7,661 nt of DNA from Gammaproteobacteria bacterium (lineage in GTDB: Bacteria; Pseudomonadota; Gammaproteobacteria; Immundisolibacterales; Immundisolibacteraceae). The translations under genes were made by a program, and so were the position numbers. The notes below the pieces were generated by a model. The model saw only the letters and a list, made by a program, of their open reading frames with translations. It was not told the DNA's origin and made no database searches. Positions 1 to 6,644 of this stretch are shown here, piece after piece (position 1 is the first letter of the stretch; each line of letters starts with the position of its first letter). The stretch lies in the NCBI GenBank assembly GCA_003526065.1, contig DQBD01000178.1, positions 643 through 8,303 of the forward strand, read 5' to 3'.

Positions 1-74
1 AAATGGCGGTGCGCCACAGCTATGCGGTGGTCGACCGTCTGGTGCATGCGTACCTGGCCGGCCGCGTTGCCTGA
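1..74 (+). CDS. C-terminal tail of an unidentified upstream gene (partial)
   Basis: A reading frame open from the left edge ends at a TGA at 72-74. The visible part encodes about 23 residues ending in AYLAGRVA. It is followed after 22 bases by the start of the next gene, with a strong ribosome binding site between, as expected for an upstream member of the same operon. The visible codons favour G or C at the third position like the genes downstream. The fragment is too short to assign a family. It could also be a chance open frame, since high-GC DNA has few stops. Confidence 0.5.
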   Translation, partial: MAVRHSYAVVDRLVHAYLAGRVA

Positions 75-96
75 TTACCGCCCAAAGGAGCTTGAC

Positions 97-447
97 ATGA
101 CCGAAACCGCGACCCTGCCCGCCGCATTCGCCGCGCTGCAGCCGTACGTCGACACCTGGGCGCTGGCGGACGAGAACAGCCGCTTCCACAAGCGCATCAA
201 CGCGCCCTTGGAAGAGTTGCGCGTGTTCTACGACGCCATTGCCCCGCACATGGAAGCGGTCATGCAGCACCTGCAGGGCTGTCCGGTAGCGGGCCTGCCT
301 GCGGCCGACGAGGCATTGCTGCGGCTCGCCCTTTCCTACGCGGAAGTGTCGCGCGTGTTCGAGGTCTGGCAGCAGCAGGACGTGCGCGCCGACTTCTTCG
401 ACCCGGCCCGTCTGCGCTGCGTCGGCTTCGAAGCGGCCCAGGCCTGA
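97..447 (+). CDS. Small helical protein of unknown function, Rieske-cassette associated (copy A)
   Basis: This gene encodes 116 residues of unknown function. ATG 97 is chosen because AAAGGAG (84-90) lies six bases upstream; the frame stays open further left but that part lacks a comparable ribosome binding site. No signal peptide, membrane segment or metal-binding motif is visible, so the product is probably cytoplasmic. The composition suggests a mostly alpha-helical protein. It is homologous to the 116-aa product at 2287-2637: with one gap, about 30 of 89 aligned residues match by hand count. Shared blocks are WAL near residue 21, an E..R..KR pattern, E...FYD, HL, LP.A, LL.L.LS.AEV and FD..R near the C-terminus. 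It sits 13 bases before an NTF2-like gene and upstream of a Rieske oxygenase. A role as accessory, assembly or regulatory partner of the oxygenase is inference from position only. Confidence 0.85.
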   Translation: MTETATLPAAFAALQPYVDTWALADENSRFHKRINAPLEELRVFYDAIAPHMEAVMQHLQGCPVAGLPAADEALLRLALSYAEVSRVFEVWQQQDVRADFFDPARLRCVGFEAAQA

Positions 448-460
448 CGGCACCGGCGCC

Positions 461-1003
461 ATGGACAGCACCGACCTGCAGCAGCGCCTGCTGGCGCTCG
501 AGACGCGACTGCTTCGCCTGGAGGACACCGAAGCGATTCGTGCCCTCAAGTGCGAGCACGCGCTGGCGTCCGACGACCCGGTGCATCTGCGCGAGCGCCT
601 GCTGGCGATCGTCACCGACGACATCGAGCTCGATTACGGCGCCGAGTTCGGCTGTCACCGCGGCAAGGACACGCTGGCCCGTCTGCTGGAGAACACGCCG
701 TTCGCCTGGACCTTCCACTGCATGATCCCGAAGCGCATCGACCTGGCGCCGGATGGACGGACCGCGACCGGCATTTGGTACCTGTGGGAGCCGGCCGTGA
801 CGGCACCGACCGATGGCAGCACCCCGCAAGCGGTCTGGCTGGCCGGCGTGTACCAGGACACCTACCGCAAGCAAGCGGATGGCCGCTGGCTGATCGCCCG
901 TCTGGCGCTCGAAACGCGCCTGATGGCGCCTTACGAAACCGGTTGGGCGCAGCGCCGCATTGCAACAGCACAAAGCGCCTGGGCCGATGCGGCCCACGCC
1001 TGA
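461..1003 (+). CDS. NTF2/SnoaL-like fold protein, possible beta-type subunit or dehydratase/isomerase
   Basis: The 180-aa product resembles the SnoaL-like (NTF2-fold) superfamily: an N-terminal helix with the LEDTEAIRALK pattern (about 21-31), then D-x-ELDYG with a G-x-x-x-G turn, an F-x-H-x-x-x-P segment (around FHCMIPKRI), a WYLWEP strand and a Y-x-D-x-Y-R-K..GRW.I end typical of the family. Members include small dehydratases and isomerases, and the beta subunits of ring-hydroxylating dioxygenases share the fold and similar length. Two roles are therefore possible: a structural beta-like partner of the Rieske protein encoded 31 bases downstream, or a separate enzyme acting on the oxidised product. 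The sequence looks more like generic SnoaL_4-type proteins than the classical beta-subunit family. The ATG at 461 has no strong Shine-Dalgarno sequence and lies 13 bases after the previous stop, so translational coupling is likely. Confidence 0.85.
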   Translation: MDSTDLQQRLLALETRLLRLEDTEAIRALKCEHALASDDPVHLRERLLAIVTDDIELDYGAEFGCHRGKDTLARLLENTPFAWTFHCMIPKRIDLAPDGRTATGIWYLWEPAVTAPTDGSTPQAVWLAGVYQDTYRKQADGRWLIARLALETRLMAPYETGWAQRRIATAQSAWADAAHA

Positions 1004-1034
1004 ATCTCATCACCCAAAGACCAGGAGCCCGTCG

Positions 1035-2255
1035 ATGGACATGAAAACCAATGATCTGCTGCTACCGCATCGCTGGGCCGAGAAGTACCCGCAGTTCGGT
1101 ACCGAGCCGCTGCCGATCGAGCCGGTCATCTCGCAGGAGTTCTTCGAGCTCGAACGGGACAAGATCTTTCGCCGCGCCTGGTTGCAGGTGTGCCGGGTGG
1201 AAGACGTGCCGAACCCGGGCAGCTACTTCAACCGCCACCTCGAACTGCTGAACACGCACGTGCTCATCACGCGCGGTGACGACGGCCAGCTGCGTGCCTT
1301 CCACAACATGTGCTCACACCGCTGCAACAAGCTGGTCTGGCAGGAGCAGGGGCAGGCCAGGTTCCACGACTGCAAGTTTCACGGCTGGATCTACGACAGC
1401 GCCGGCCGGCTGGTGGATGTGCCCGACGAAGGCAACTTCTTCAACTTCAGCAAGGACGACAACGGCCTGACGCCGATTCACATCGATACCTGGCAGGGCT
1501 TCGTGTTCATTTGTCTGGATGCCAAGCCGCAGCAGACGTTGCGCGAGTACCTGGGCGGTGTGGTGGACATGCTGGAAGGCTACCCGTTCGACGCCTTCGA
1601 GCTCGGCTACGGCTACAAGAGCCGGCTGGACTGCAACTGGAAGATCGCCGTCGACTCGCAGCAGGAGGCTTATCACGCCTGCTACCTGCACCGCCGAACG
1701 CTCGGCGACATCTGCGTGGCCAAGGACAACCCGTTCATGCACGCGCTCGACATCCAGTTCTTCGGGCCGCACCGCATGATTTCCCTGCCGTTTCCAGGCG
1801 AGTACTCACCCACGCCGATGGCCGAGATCAGCGCCAGGCATGCCTGGACCATCAAGAAAGAGGGGCACGGCACGCTGGACCCGAACACCCTGCCCAAGGG
1901 GGTCAACCCGACCCGCGCCAAGCACTGGGTGTTCGACATGTACCTGATCTGGCCGAACTTCTGGATCGCCGTGTTCGACGGCGCCTACCAGACGCACAAC
2001 TTCTGGCCGACGGCCGTCGACGGCATGTATCAGGAAATCAAGATGCACATCGTGCCGCCGCGTACCCCCAGCGAGCTGTTCGCGATGGAGCACGCCAAGT
2101 GCATGAACCGCGACACCTGGGTCGAGGACTTCAGCACCCTGGAAACGACCCAGACCGTGCTCAGGTCCGGCGGCAAGACGCATTTCATCCTGCAGGACGA
2201 AGAGATTCTGCTGCGGCACTTCTACGCCACGCTGGAAGCAGCCGTACGCAGCTGA
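1035..2255 (+). CDS. Rieske non-haem iron oxygenase, alpha (catalytic) subunit type, copy A
   Basis: The 406-aa product has the two-domain layout of aromatic-ring-hydroxylating oxygenase alpha subunits. The Rieske [2Fe-2S] domain has ligands Cys93-x-His95 and Cys113-x2-His116, followed by the usual FHGW. The catalytic domain has NWK (201-203) leading into D-S-QQE-A-YH....H, giving bridging Glu211 and iron ligands His214 and His219; Asp365 in the motif ED-x-ST-x-E is the likely third iron ligand. Such enzymes use O2 and electrons from a reductase or ferredoxin for mono- or dihydroxylation, or demethylation. Position 97, normally Gly after C-x-HR, is Cys. The start is ATG 1035, with AGGAG (1023-1027) seven bases upstream; an in-frame ATG at 960 would overlap the previous gene and lacks a good site. 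It is homologous to the protein at 3805-5022. The substrate cannot be predicted; no electron-transfer partner is encoded nearby. Confidence 0.95.
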   Translation: MDMKTNDLLLPHRWAEKYPQFGTEPLPIEPVISQEFFELERDKIFRRAWLQVCRVEDVPNPGSYFNRHLELLNTHVLITRGDDGQLRAFHNMCSHRCNKLVWQEQGQARFHDCKFHGWIYDSAGRLVDVPDEGNFFNFSKDDNGLTPIHIDTWQGFVFICLDAKPQQTLREYLGGVVDMLEGYPFDAFELGYGYKSRLDCNWKIAVDSQQEAYHACYLHRRTLGDICVAKDNPFMHALDIQFFGPHRMISLPFPGEYSPTPMAEISARHAWTIKKEGHGTLDPNTLPKGVNPTRAKHWVFDMYLIWPNFWIAVFDGAYQTHNFWPTAVDGMYQEIKMHIVPPRTPSELFAMEHAKCMNRDTWVEDFSTLETTQTVLRSGGKTHFILQDEEILLRHFYATLEAAVRS

Positions 2256-2286
2256 AGACGCCCGCCACCCCCCGAGGAAGACACCG

Positions 2287-2637
2287 ATGGCCAGTGTTGA
2301 TTTACCGCCCCAGTTCGACTACCTCGCCCGCTTTGCCGGTTGGGCACTCGACTCCGAGCGCGCGCGCAACCGCAAGCGTCTTGCCAGCTCGATGCAAGAG
2401 ATCAAGGAGTTCTACGACGTGATGCTCGCCAGCGTGGACGAAGCGCTCGAGCACCTGAACCGGTTTTCCCTGGACGCCCTGCCGGTCGCCGAACGCAACC
2501 TGCTGAACCTGACGCTGTCGCTGGCCGAGGTGGCCAACGCCGTGGAGCTGTTCAAGACGCAGCCCGGCGTGGTCGACGGCTTCGACATGGAGCGCTTCTA
2601 CCTGATTCACGAAGGCGAGGCGGTGCCGGCGCGCTGA
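2287..2637 (+). CDS. Small helical protein of unknown function, Rieske-cassette associated (copy B)
   Basis: This second 116-aa protein is homologous to the product of 97-447 and has the same length. Conserved elements are an early LP..F motif (6-10), WAL (19-21), E.AR..KR (24-31), E...FYD, EHL, ALPVAE, LLNLTLSLAEV and GFD..RF near the C-terminus. The middle region reads as amphipathic helices with regular Leu spacing. No signal peptide, transmembrane segment or cofactor motif is seen, so a cytosolic location is likely. GAGGAAG (2274-2280) is six bases before the ATG. The gene lies 31 bases after Rieske oxygenase A and 42 bases before the flavin monooxygenase, and heads the second cassette, as copy A heads the first. 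No function is recognised. Possible roles are oxygenase chaperone, small subunit or ligand-binding helical bundle, all inferred. Confidence 0.87.
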   Translation: MASVDLPPQFDYLARFAGWALDSERARNRKRLASSMQEIKEFYDVMLASVDEALEHLNRFSLDALPVAERNLLNLTLSLAEVANAVELFKTQPGVVDGFDMERFYLIHEGEAVPAR

Positions 2638-2665
2638 GCCGGTGCCGTCGCCCTTGCCAACTCAC

Positions 2666-2682
2666 GGAGCTTACCTGCAGTG
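2666..2682 (+). promoter_or_regulatory. Ribosome binding site supporting the GTG start of the flavin monooxygenase
   Basis: GGAG at 2666-2669 lies ten bases upstream of GTG 2680. The alternative ATG at 2707 has no Shine-Dalgarno sequence before it and would delete the first beta strand (QLGGFF) conserved at the N-terminus of luciferase-like monooxygenases. GTG is therefore preferred. Spacing is a little long, so translation may be modest. Confidence 0.55.
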
Positions 2683-3774
2683 ACGATTCAACTTGGCGGC
2701 TTTTTCATGCCCAACCACCCGCCCGAGCGGGCCTTGGTCGATGCCCACGAGTGGGATCTGAAGGTCATCGAACATCTGGACACGATCGGCTTCGACGAGG
2801 CCTGGATCGGTGAGCACTTCACGGCACCCTGGGAGCCGATCGTGGCGCCGGACATCATGATCGCCCAGGCGATCACGCGCACCCGGAAGATTCGCCTCGG
2901 CCCCGGTGGCCACCTGTTGCCCTACTACAACCCGGCGGTGCTGGCGCATCGCATCGCTTACCTCGACCACCTGTCCGGCGGCCGGATCATGTTCGGCATC
3001 TCGACCGGCGGCGTGCCGACCGACTGGCGGCTGTTCGACTACGTCAACATGGGCGAGCACAACCGCGAGAAGGCACAGGAAGCGGTCGAGATCATCCTGA
3101 AGATCTGGAACGAGCCGGGTCCGTGGGAGTACGCCGGCAAGTACTGGAACATCAGCCTCCCGGAGCCGATGTTCGGTTCCCTGCAGTACCACATGAAGCC
3201 GCTGCAGCAGCCGCATCCGCCGCTGGCCATCGCCGGCCTGAGTCCGAAGTCGCCGACCCTGAACGTCGCCGGGCAGTACGGCCTGTGGCCACTGAGCATC
3301 GCCTTCAGTCACCGCCATCTGCTGTCGCACTGGCAGTCGGTGGCAGAGGGTGCCGAGCGCGCGGGTCTCACCGCCGATCGCTCCACCTGGCGCATCAACA
3401 CGCCCGTCTACGTCGCGCAGACCGACGACGAGGCCCTGCGCCAGGTGGTCGACGGCCCCATCGGGCGGGCCTTCGACGAATACCTGATGCCGCTGTGGAA
3501 GGCCGCAGGCCTGATCAACGCCTTCAAGGAAGACCCGTCCGATCCGGACGACAGCGTCACCGTCGAGCGCATGGCCCGCGACGCCTGGCTGGTCGGTTCG
3601 CCGCAGACGGTCGCCGACAAGTTTGTCGAGCTGTACCGCTACACCGGCGGTTTCGGCGGCGTGCTGGCCACCGTGTTCGATCACTCCGAGCCGCAGTACG
3701 AGGCGGCCTGGTTCGAGTCGCTGCGCCTGATGGCGCAGGACGTGATGCCGGCGGTCAAGGCCCGCCTGGCCTGA
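2680..3774 (+). CDS. Luciferase-like flavin-dependent monooxygenase (LLM family)
   Basis: The 364-aa product belongs to the bacterial luciferase-like TIM-barrel superfamily, which uses reduced flavin (FMNH2) supplied by a separate reductase, plus O2, to oxygenate organic substrates. Supporting motifs are the first strand LGGFFMP (5-11), GFDEAWIGEHF (37-47), a T-R-x-R-K-I-R-L-G strand (67-74), the Y-L-D-H-L-S-GGR-x-x-FG-x-x-x-GG block (94-111), a KIWN segment and the late WLVGSPQTVADK signature (about 305-316), where members have GSP..V...L. The N-terminal layout resembles limonene monooxygenase-type LLM proteins from memory, but the substrate is not determined. Length is normal for the family. 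It starts at GTG 2680. It lies between small protein B and Rieske oxygenase B, the position held by the SnoaL-like gene in the first cassette. No flavin reductase gene is present in the window. Confidence 0.93.
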   Translation: MTIQLGGFFMPNHPPERALVDAHEWDLKVIEHLDTIGFDEAWIGEHFTAPWEPIVAPDIMIAQAITRTRKIRLGPGGHLLPYYNPAVLAHRIAYLDHLSGGRIMFGISTGGVPTDWRLFDYVNMGEHNREKAQEAVEIILKIWNEPGPWEYAGKYWNISLPEPMFGSLQYHMKPLQQPHPPLAIAGLSPKSPTLNVAGQYGLWPLSIAFSHRHLLSHWQSVAEGAERAGLTADRSTWRINTPVYVAQTDDEALRQVVDGPIGRAFDEYLMPLWKAAGLINAFKEDPSDPDDSVTVERMARDAWLVGSPQTVADKFVELYRYTGGFGGVLATVFDHSEPQYEAAWFESLRLMAQDVMPAVKARLA

Positions 3775-3792
3775 TCCGCGCACGCCAACGCC

Positions 3793-3807
3793 GGGAGGAA
3801 TGTCGTG
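3793..3807 (+). promoter_or_regulatory. Ribosome binding site deciding the GTG start of Rieske oxygenase B
   Basis: GGGAGGA (3793-3799) is a strong Shine-Dalgarno sequence five bases before GTG 3805. An ATG at 3800 abuts the site but is followed by only one codon and then a TGA (3806-3808) overlapping the GTG, so it cannot be the gene start. GTG 3805 is the best in-frame start, leaving a short N-terminal extension before the conserved domain as in copy A. Confidence 0.7.
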
Positions 3808-5022
3808 AACGAGGTTGTGAATCATCGCTACGCGAACCAGTTTGCCGAGTTCGGCCGCGGCCCGGTGTCGGTCGAGCCGTCACGTTCGCCAACGTGGTTC
3901 GAGGACGAGCGTCTGGCCATCTTCAATCGCTGCTGGCTGAACGTTGGTCGGCTCGACGACGTGCCGCAGCCGGGTGATTACCTGGCACGCACCGTTGACG
4001 TGTGGAACACCTCGCTGCTGCTGGTGCACGGTCGCGACGGGCGCGTGCGGGCCTTTCACAACGTGTGCACGCACCGCGGCAACCTGGTCGCCAACGAGGG
4101 CAAGGGCAACTGCCGCGGGTTCCTCGCCTGCCCGTTTCATGGCTGGGTGTTCGACGACACCGGTCGGCTGTGCGACGTCACCGATGCGGGCAATTTCTTC
4201 GACCTCGACCGCTCCCGGCTGGGGCTGCGCGAGATTGCCTGCGACGTCTGGAACGGCTTCGTGTTCGCCAGCCTCGACCCGCAGCAGTCGCTGACCGAGT
4301 ACCTGGGCCCGCTGACGCAACGCAAGCTCACGCGGTACCCGTTCGACCAGCTGACCACCCGCTTCACCTACCAGGCCGACGAGCGTGTGAACTGGAAGGT
4401 GCTGCTCGACGCGCAGCAGGAGGGCTACCACGTGCCCTACATCCACAAGCGCACCCTGTCGCTGTCGTTTCCGGAGAGCCTGACGCGGTTTCGGTCGCTG
4501 CTGATGGAGGTCATGGGCTCGCACCGGTTGCTGTCGACCGGGCCGTCCGCGGCGCCGTTCTCGCCGACGCCCACCGGCAAGGTGGCGATGAAGTTCGGCC
4601 CCAACTCGCTGGAGGCCTTCGCCGGCGGCGGCGACGCCACCGCCTATGCCGAGGCGATGGAAGGTGTATTCGACTTCCACGTCATCTTTCCGAACTTCGT
4701 CATCGCCGTCCTGTACGGCACCTATTTCACCTACCACATGTGGCCGATCGCCGCCGACCGCACGCTGTGGGAAGTCAACATGTACTACCCGCAGCCGGCC
4801 AATGCCGGCCAGTTGTTCGCCGCCGAGTACGGCAAGGTCGGCCTGCGCGACGGCCTGCTCGAGGACGCCAGTACTCACGAGCGTACCCAGCGTGGCATCG
4901 CCTCCGGTGCCATCACGCATTTCCAGTTCCAGGACGAAGAGTTCGCCTGCCGTCACGGTCACGAGGCCGTGATGGCGTGGGTTGGCCAATGGCGGGCCGA
5001 CTCGTCGGCGACGGCCGGCTAG
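3805..5022 (+). CDS. Rieske non-haem iron oxygenase, alpha (catalytic) subunit type, copy B
   Basis: The 405-aa product has the same architecture as the 1035-2255 protein. Rieske ligands are Cys88-x-His90 (in the canonical CTHRG) and Cys109-x2-His112 (CPFHGW). The catalytic site follows NWK (196-198) as D-A-QQE-G-YH....H, giving Glu206, His209 and His214, with Asp354 in LLEDAST as the likely third iron ligand. Blocks shared with copy A include RAFHN, GRL-x-DV-x-D-x-GNFF, W-x-GFVF, EYLG, RTL after the second iron His, and THF...QDEE near the C-terminus, so the two are paralogues of one subfamily. Middle and substrate-pocket regions differ (for example 225-290), suggesting different substrates or successive steps. 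Unlike A, this copy keeps the Gly after CTHR. It starts at GTG 3805 and lies 30 bases after the flavin monooxygenase. A ferredoxin and reductase must be supplied from outside the window. Confidence 0.95.
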   Translation: MNEVVNHRYANQFAEFGRGPVSVEPSRSPTWFEDERLAIFNRCWLNVGRLDDVPQPGDYLARTVDVWNTSLLLVHGRDGRVRAFHNVCTHRGNLVANEGKGNCRGFLACPFHGWVFDDTGRLCDVTDAGNFFDLDRSRLGLREIACDVWNGFVFASLDPQQSLTEYLGPLTQRKLTRYPFDQLTTRFTYQADERVNWKVLLDAQQEGYHVPYIHKRTLSLSFPESLTRFRSLLMEVMGSHRLLSTGPSAAPFSPTPTGKVAMKFGPNSLEAFAGGGDATAYAEAMEGVFDFHVIFPNFVIAVLYGTYFTYHMWPIAADRTLWEVNMYYPQPANAGQLFAAEYGKVGLRDGLLEDASTHERTQRGIASGAITHFQFQDEEFACRHGHEAVMAWVGQWRADSSATAG

Positions 5023-5072
5023 CACCCGTCGGCCGCATACAACGCACTAACCATCGACTCGGGAGCTCAGGC

Positions 5073-6590
5073 ATGAATCGTCGACAACTCGGTAAGAGCG
5101 CCGCCGCGCTGGCGTTGCTCGCAACAGGCGTCGCGTCCGCCGCCGAAGGCAGGTTTTCTTACTCTGGCTTTGCGCGCGCGCAGGCGGCGTACAGCCTCAA
5201 GCACGACAATCCCAACAACACCGCGCTCGGCCTGCCGGACGACCAGGACTTCAACCTGATCAAGGCCCTGGTGGTGGCGGACCTCGAATACAACCAGCCG
5301 TTCGAGGCGGGTGCGCCGATCGACAACATGCGCATCTTCACCCGCTGGCGGCTGAACAAGGACCTGACCGAGGCCTGGTCCGGCGGCATCGGCGACTACA
5401 ACGCCTTCCCGCTCGATTACCGTCACGAAGGCACGCTGGCGCGCGCCGAGTCGGAAAGCACGGCGTTCGAGCTGTGGGAAGCGTTCGCCGACTTCCGCGC
5501 CGGACGCACCTCGCTTCGCCTGGGTCGCCAGAACATCGTCTGGGGTGAGGCCGACGCGCTGCGCCTGCTCGACATCGTGAACCCGCTGGACCTCACGCAG
5601 CACATGTCGTTCGAGGCCGGCGGCGAGCAGTTCGACCATATCCGCATCCCGGTATGGGCGCTGCGTGCGCAGTACCAGTTCCGGCGCTTCGCCGGCTACA
5701 GCATCGATGCCTTCGTCATTCCGGGTGACTACGTGCCGACGGCGCTGCCCGATCGCGGGGCGCCGTTCAACCAGTTGCCGTTCCCGGACAATGCGCCGCC
5801 TACCGTGTTGCCGGTGGCACCGTTTCTGATTCCCGGCCTGCGCGTCGACGACAACCTCGACGACCGGCGTGGTGACTGGGAGGGCGGTGTACGCCTGCTG
5901 GGCGACATCAATGGCTTCCAGTACACCCTCAACTACCTGAGCAAGATCGACCAGGACGGCGTCACCACGCTGAGCGGTGCCTACCCGGGCGGGTTCGACC
6001 CGTCCACGCTGCAGGTGGTTCTGGCCAACCGTCGCAAGCGGCTGGACATCTACGGCGCGTCGTTCAACTGGTTCTGGGCGCAGGTCGGTGGCGTGCTGCG
6101 CGGCGAGTTGTCGTACACCCCGAACCAGCCGTATGCCGGCCCGCTGGTGGCCATCGCGCCGGGCGTGGATCTGCCGGTCACCACGGTCGAACGCGACACG
6201 GTGAAATGGGTGGTTGGTTTCGACCGGCCGACGTTCGTGTTCCCAACCGAACAGACCATGAACATATCGCTGCAGTGGTTCCAGACGCGGCGCGAGGGCG
6301 ACAGCGACGGCATCACGATACTCAACGGGCCGGCGGACAAGAACGAGACCAACTTCAGCCTGTTTCTGTCGCAGCCGGTGATGAACTCGCAGGTGTGGTT
6401 CGACTTCCTCGCCGTCGTCGACACCGACGACGCCTATTGGTGGCAGCCGCAGGTGCGCTTCACGCCGGGCAACCACTGGCGGGTGGCCGTTTACGCAAAC
6501 CTCTTCACCGGTTCCGAACAGCGCCCGGGACGCTTGGGATCACTGTCGTGGGCGAATGAATTCAACGTGTCGGTGACGTATCAGTTCTGA
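5073..6590 (+). CDS. DUF1302 family outer-membrane protein (beta-barrel candidate)
   Basis: The 505-aa product starts with a signal peptide: MNRRQ, a hydrophobic stretch (about 10-21), and a likely signal peptidase I site after A-S-A (21-23). It then shows the DUF1302 signature LRLGRQNIVWGEAD.....D..NPLD (148-173), a WRL strand and many alternating polar/aromatic strands with GRLGSLSWANEF near the end. The final residue is Phe in VSVTYQF, as expected for Omp85-dependent outer-membrane barrels. Members of this family in Gram-negative bacteria are poorly characterised and usually sit beside DUF1329 genes, as here. A role in passage or handling of hydrophobic substrate at the outer membrane is inferred from that context. 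The start is ATG 5073 with GGGAG (5061-5065) seven bases upstream; the frame remains open far upstream, but that part overlaps the Rieske gene and lacks the signal sequence at its start. Confidence 0.9.
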   Translation: MNRRQLGKSAAALALLATGVASAAEGRFSYSGFARAQAAYSLKHDNPNNTALGLPDDQDFNLIKALVVADLEYNQPFEAGAPIDNMRIFTRWRLNKDLTEAWSGGIGDYNAFPLDYRHEGTLARAESESTAFELWEAFADFRAGRTSLRLGRQNIVWGEADALRLLDIVNPLDLTQHMSFEAGGEQFDHIRIPVWALRAQYQFRRFAGYSIDAFVIPGDYVPTALPDRGAPFNQLPFPDNAPPTVLPVAPFLIPGLRVDDNLDDRRGDWEGGVRLLGDINGFQYTLNYLSKIDQDGVTTLSGAYPGGFDPSTLQVVLANRRKRLDIYGASFNWFWAQVGGVLRGELSYTPNQPYAGPLVAIAPGVDLPVTTVERDTVKWVVGFDRPTFVFPTEQTMNISLQWFQTRREGDSDGITILNGPADKNETNFSLFLSQPVMNSQVWFDFLAVVDTDDAYWWQPQVRFTPGNHWRVAVYANLFTGSEQRPGRLGSLSWANEFNVSVTYQF

Positions 6591-6644
6591 GTCCGGGCCG
6601 GATTGGCGGTGAACAGTCGGACATTCAATGGCGGGAGTCGCGCT

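Noticed and set aside
3800..3808. Two-codon reading frame ATG-TCG-TGA overlapping the GTG start of Rieske oxygenase B, possible leader peptide
   Set aside because: The ATG directly abuts the Shine-Dalgarno sequence with no spacing, so initiation there is unlikely. It is probably coincidental.
2671..3825. Minus-strand open frame of 384 codons opposite the flavin monooxygenase
   Set aside because: It mirrors the whole sense gene and shows no recognisable domain; it reflects codon bias of the real gene.
3880..5025. Minus-strand open frame of 381 codons opposite Rieske oxygenase B
   Set aside because: The sense strand carries all Rieske and iron ligands. The antisense product has no recognisable motif.
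4002..5072. In-frame upstream extension of the DUF1302 gene through the Rieske B gene, suggesting a fusion
   Set aside because: The extension is an out-of-frame reading of Rieske B, rich in Arg and Ala. A clear ribosome binding site and signal peptide begin at 5073.
5067..6476. Long open frame (469 codons) on the minus strand opposite the DUF1302 gene
   Set aside because: It is antisense to a clearly recognised exported protein; its translation is rich in Arg, Val and Gly with no family motif. Such shadows are expected in high-GC coding DNA.
6592..6602. Short inverted repeat TCCGG-G-CCGGA after the DUF1302 stop, considered as a terminator
   Set aside because: Five-base arms around a one-base loop with no T run cannot form a credible terminator, and the next gene follows closely with its own ribosome binding site.
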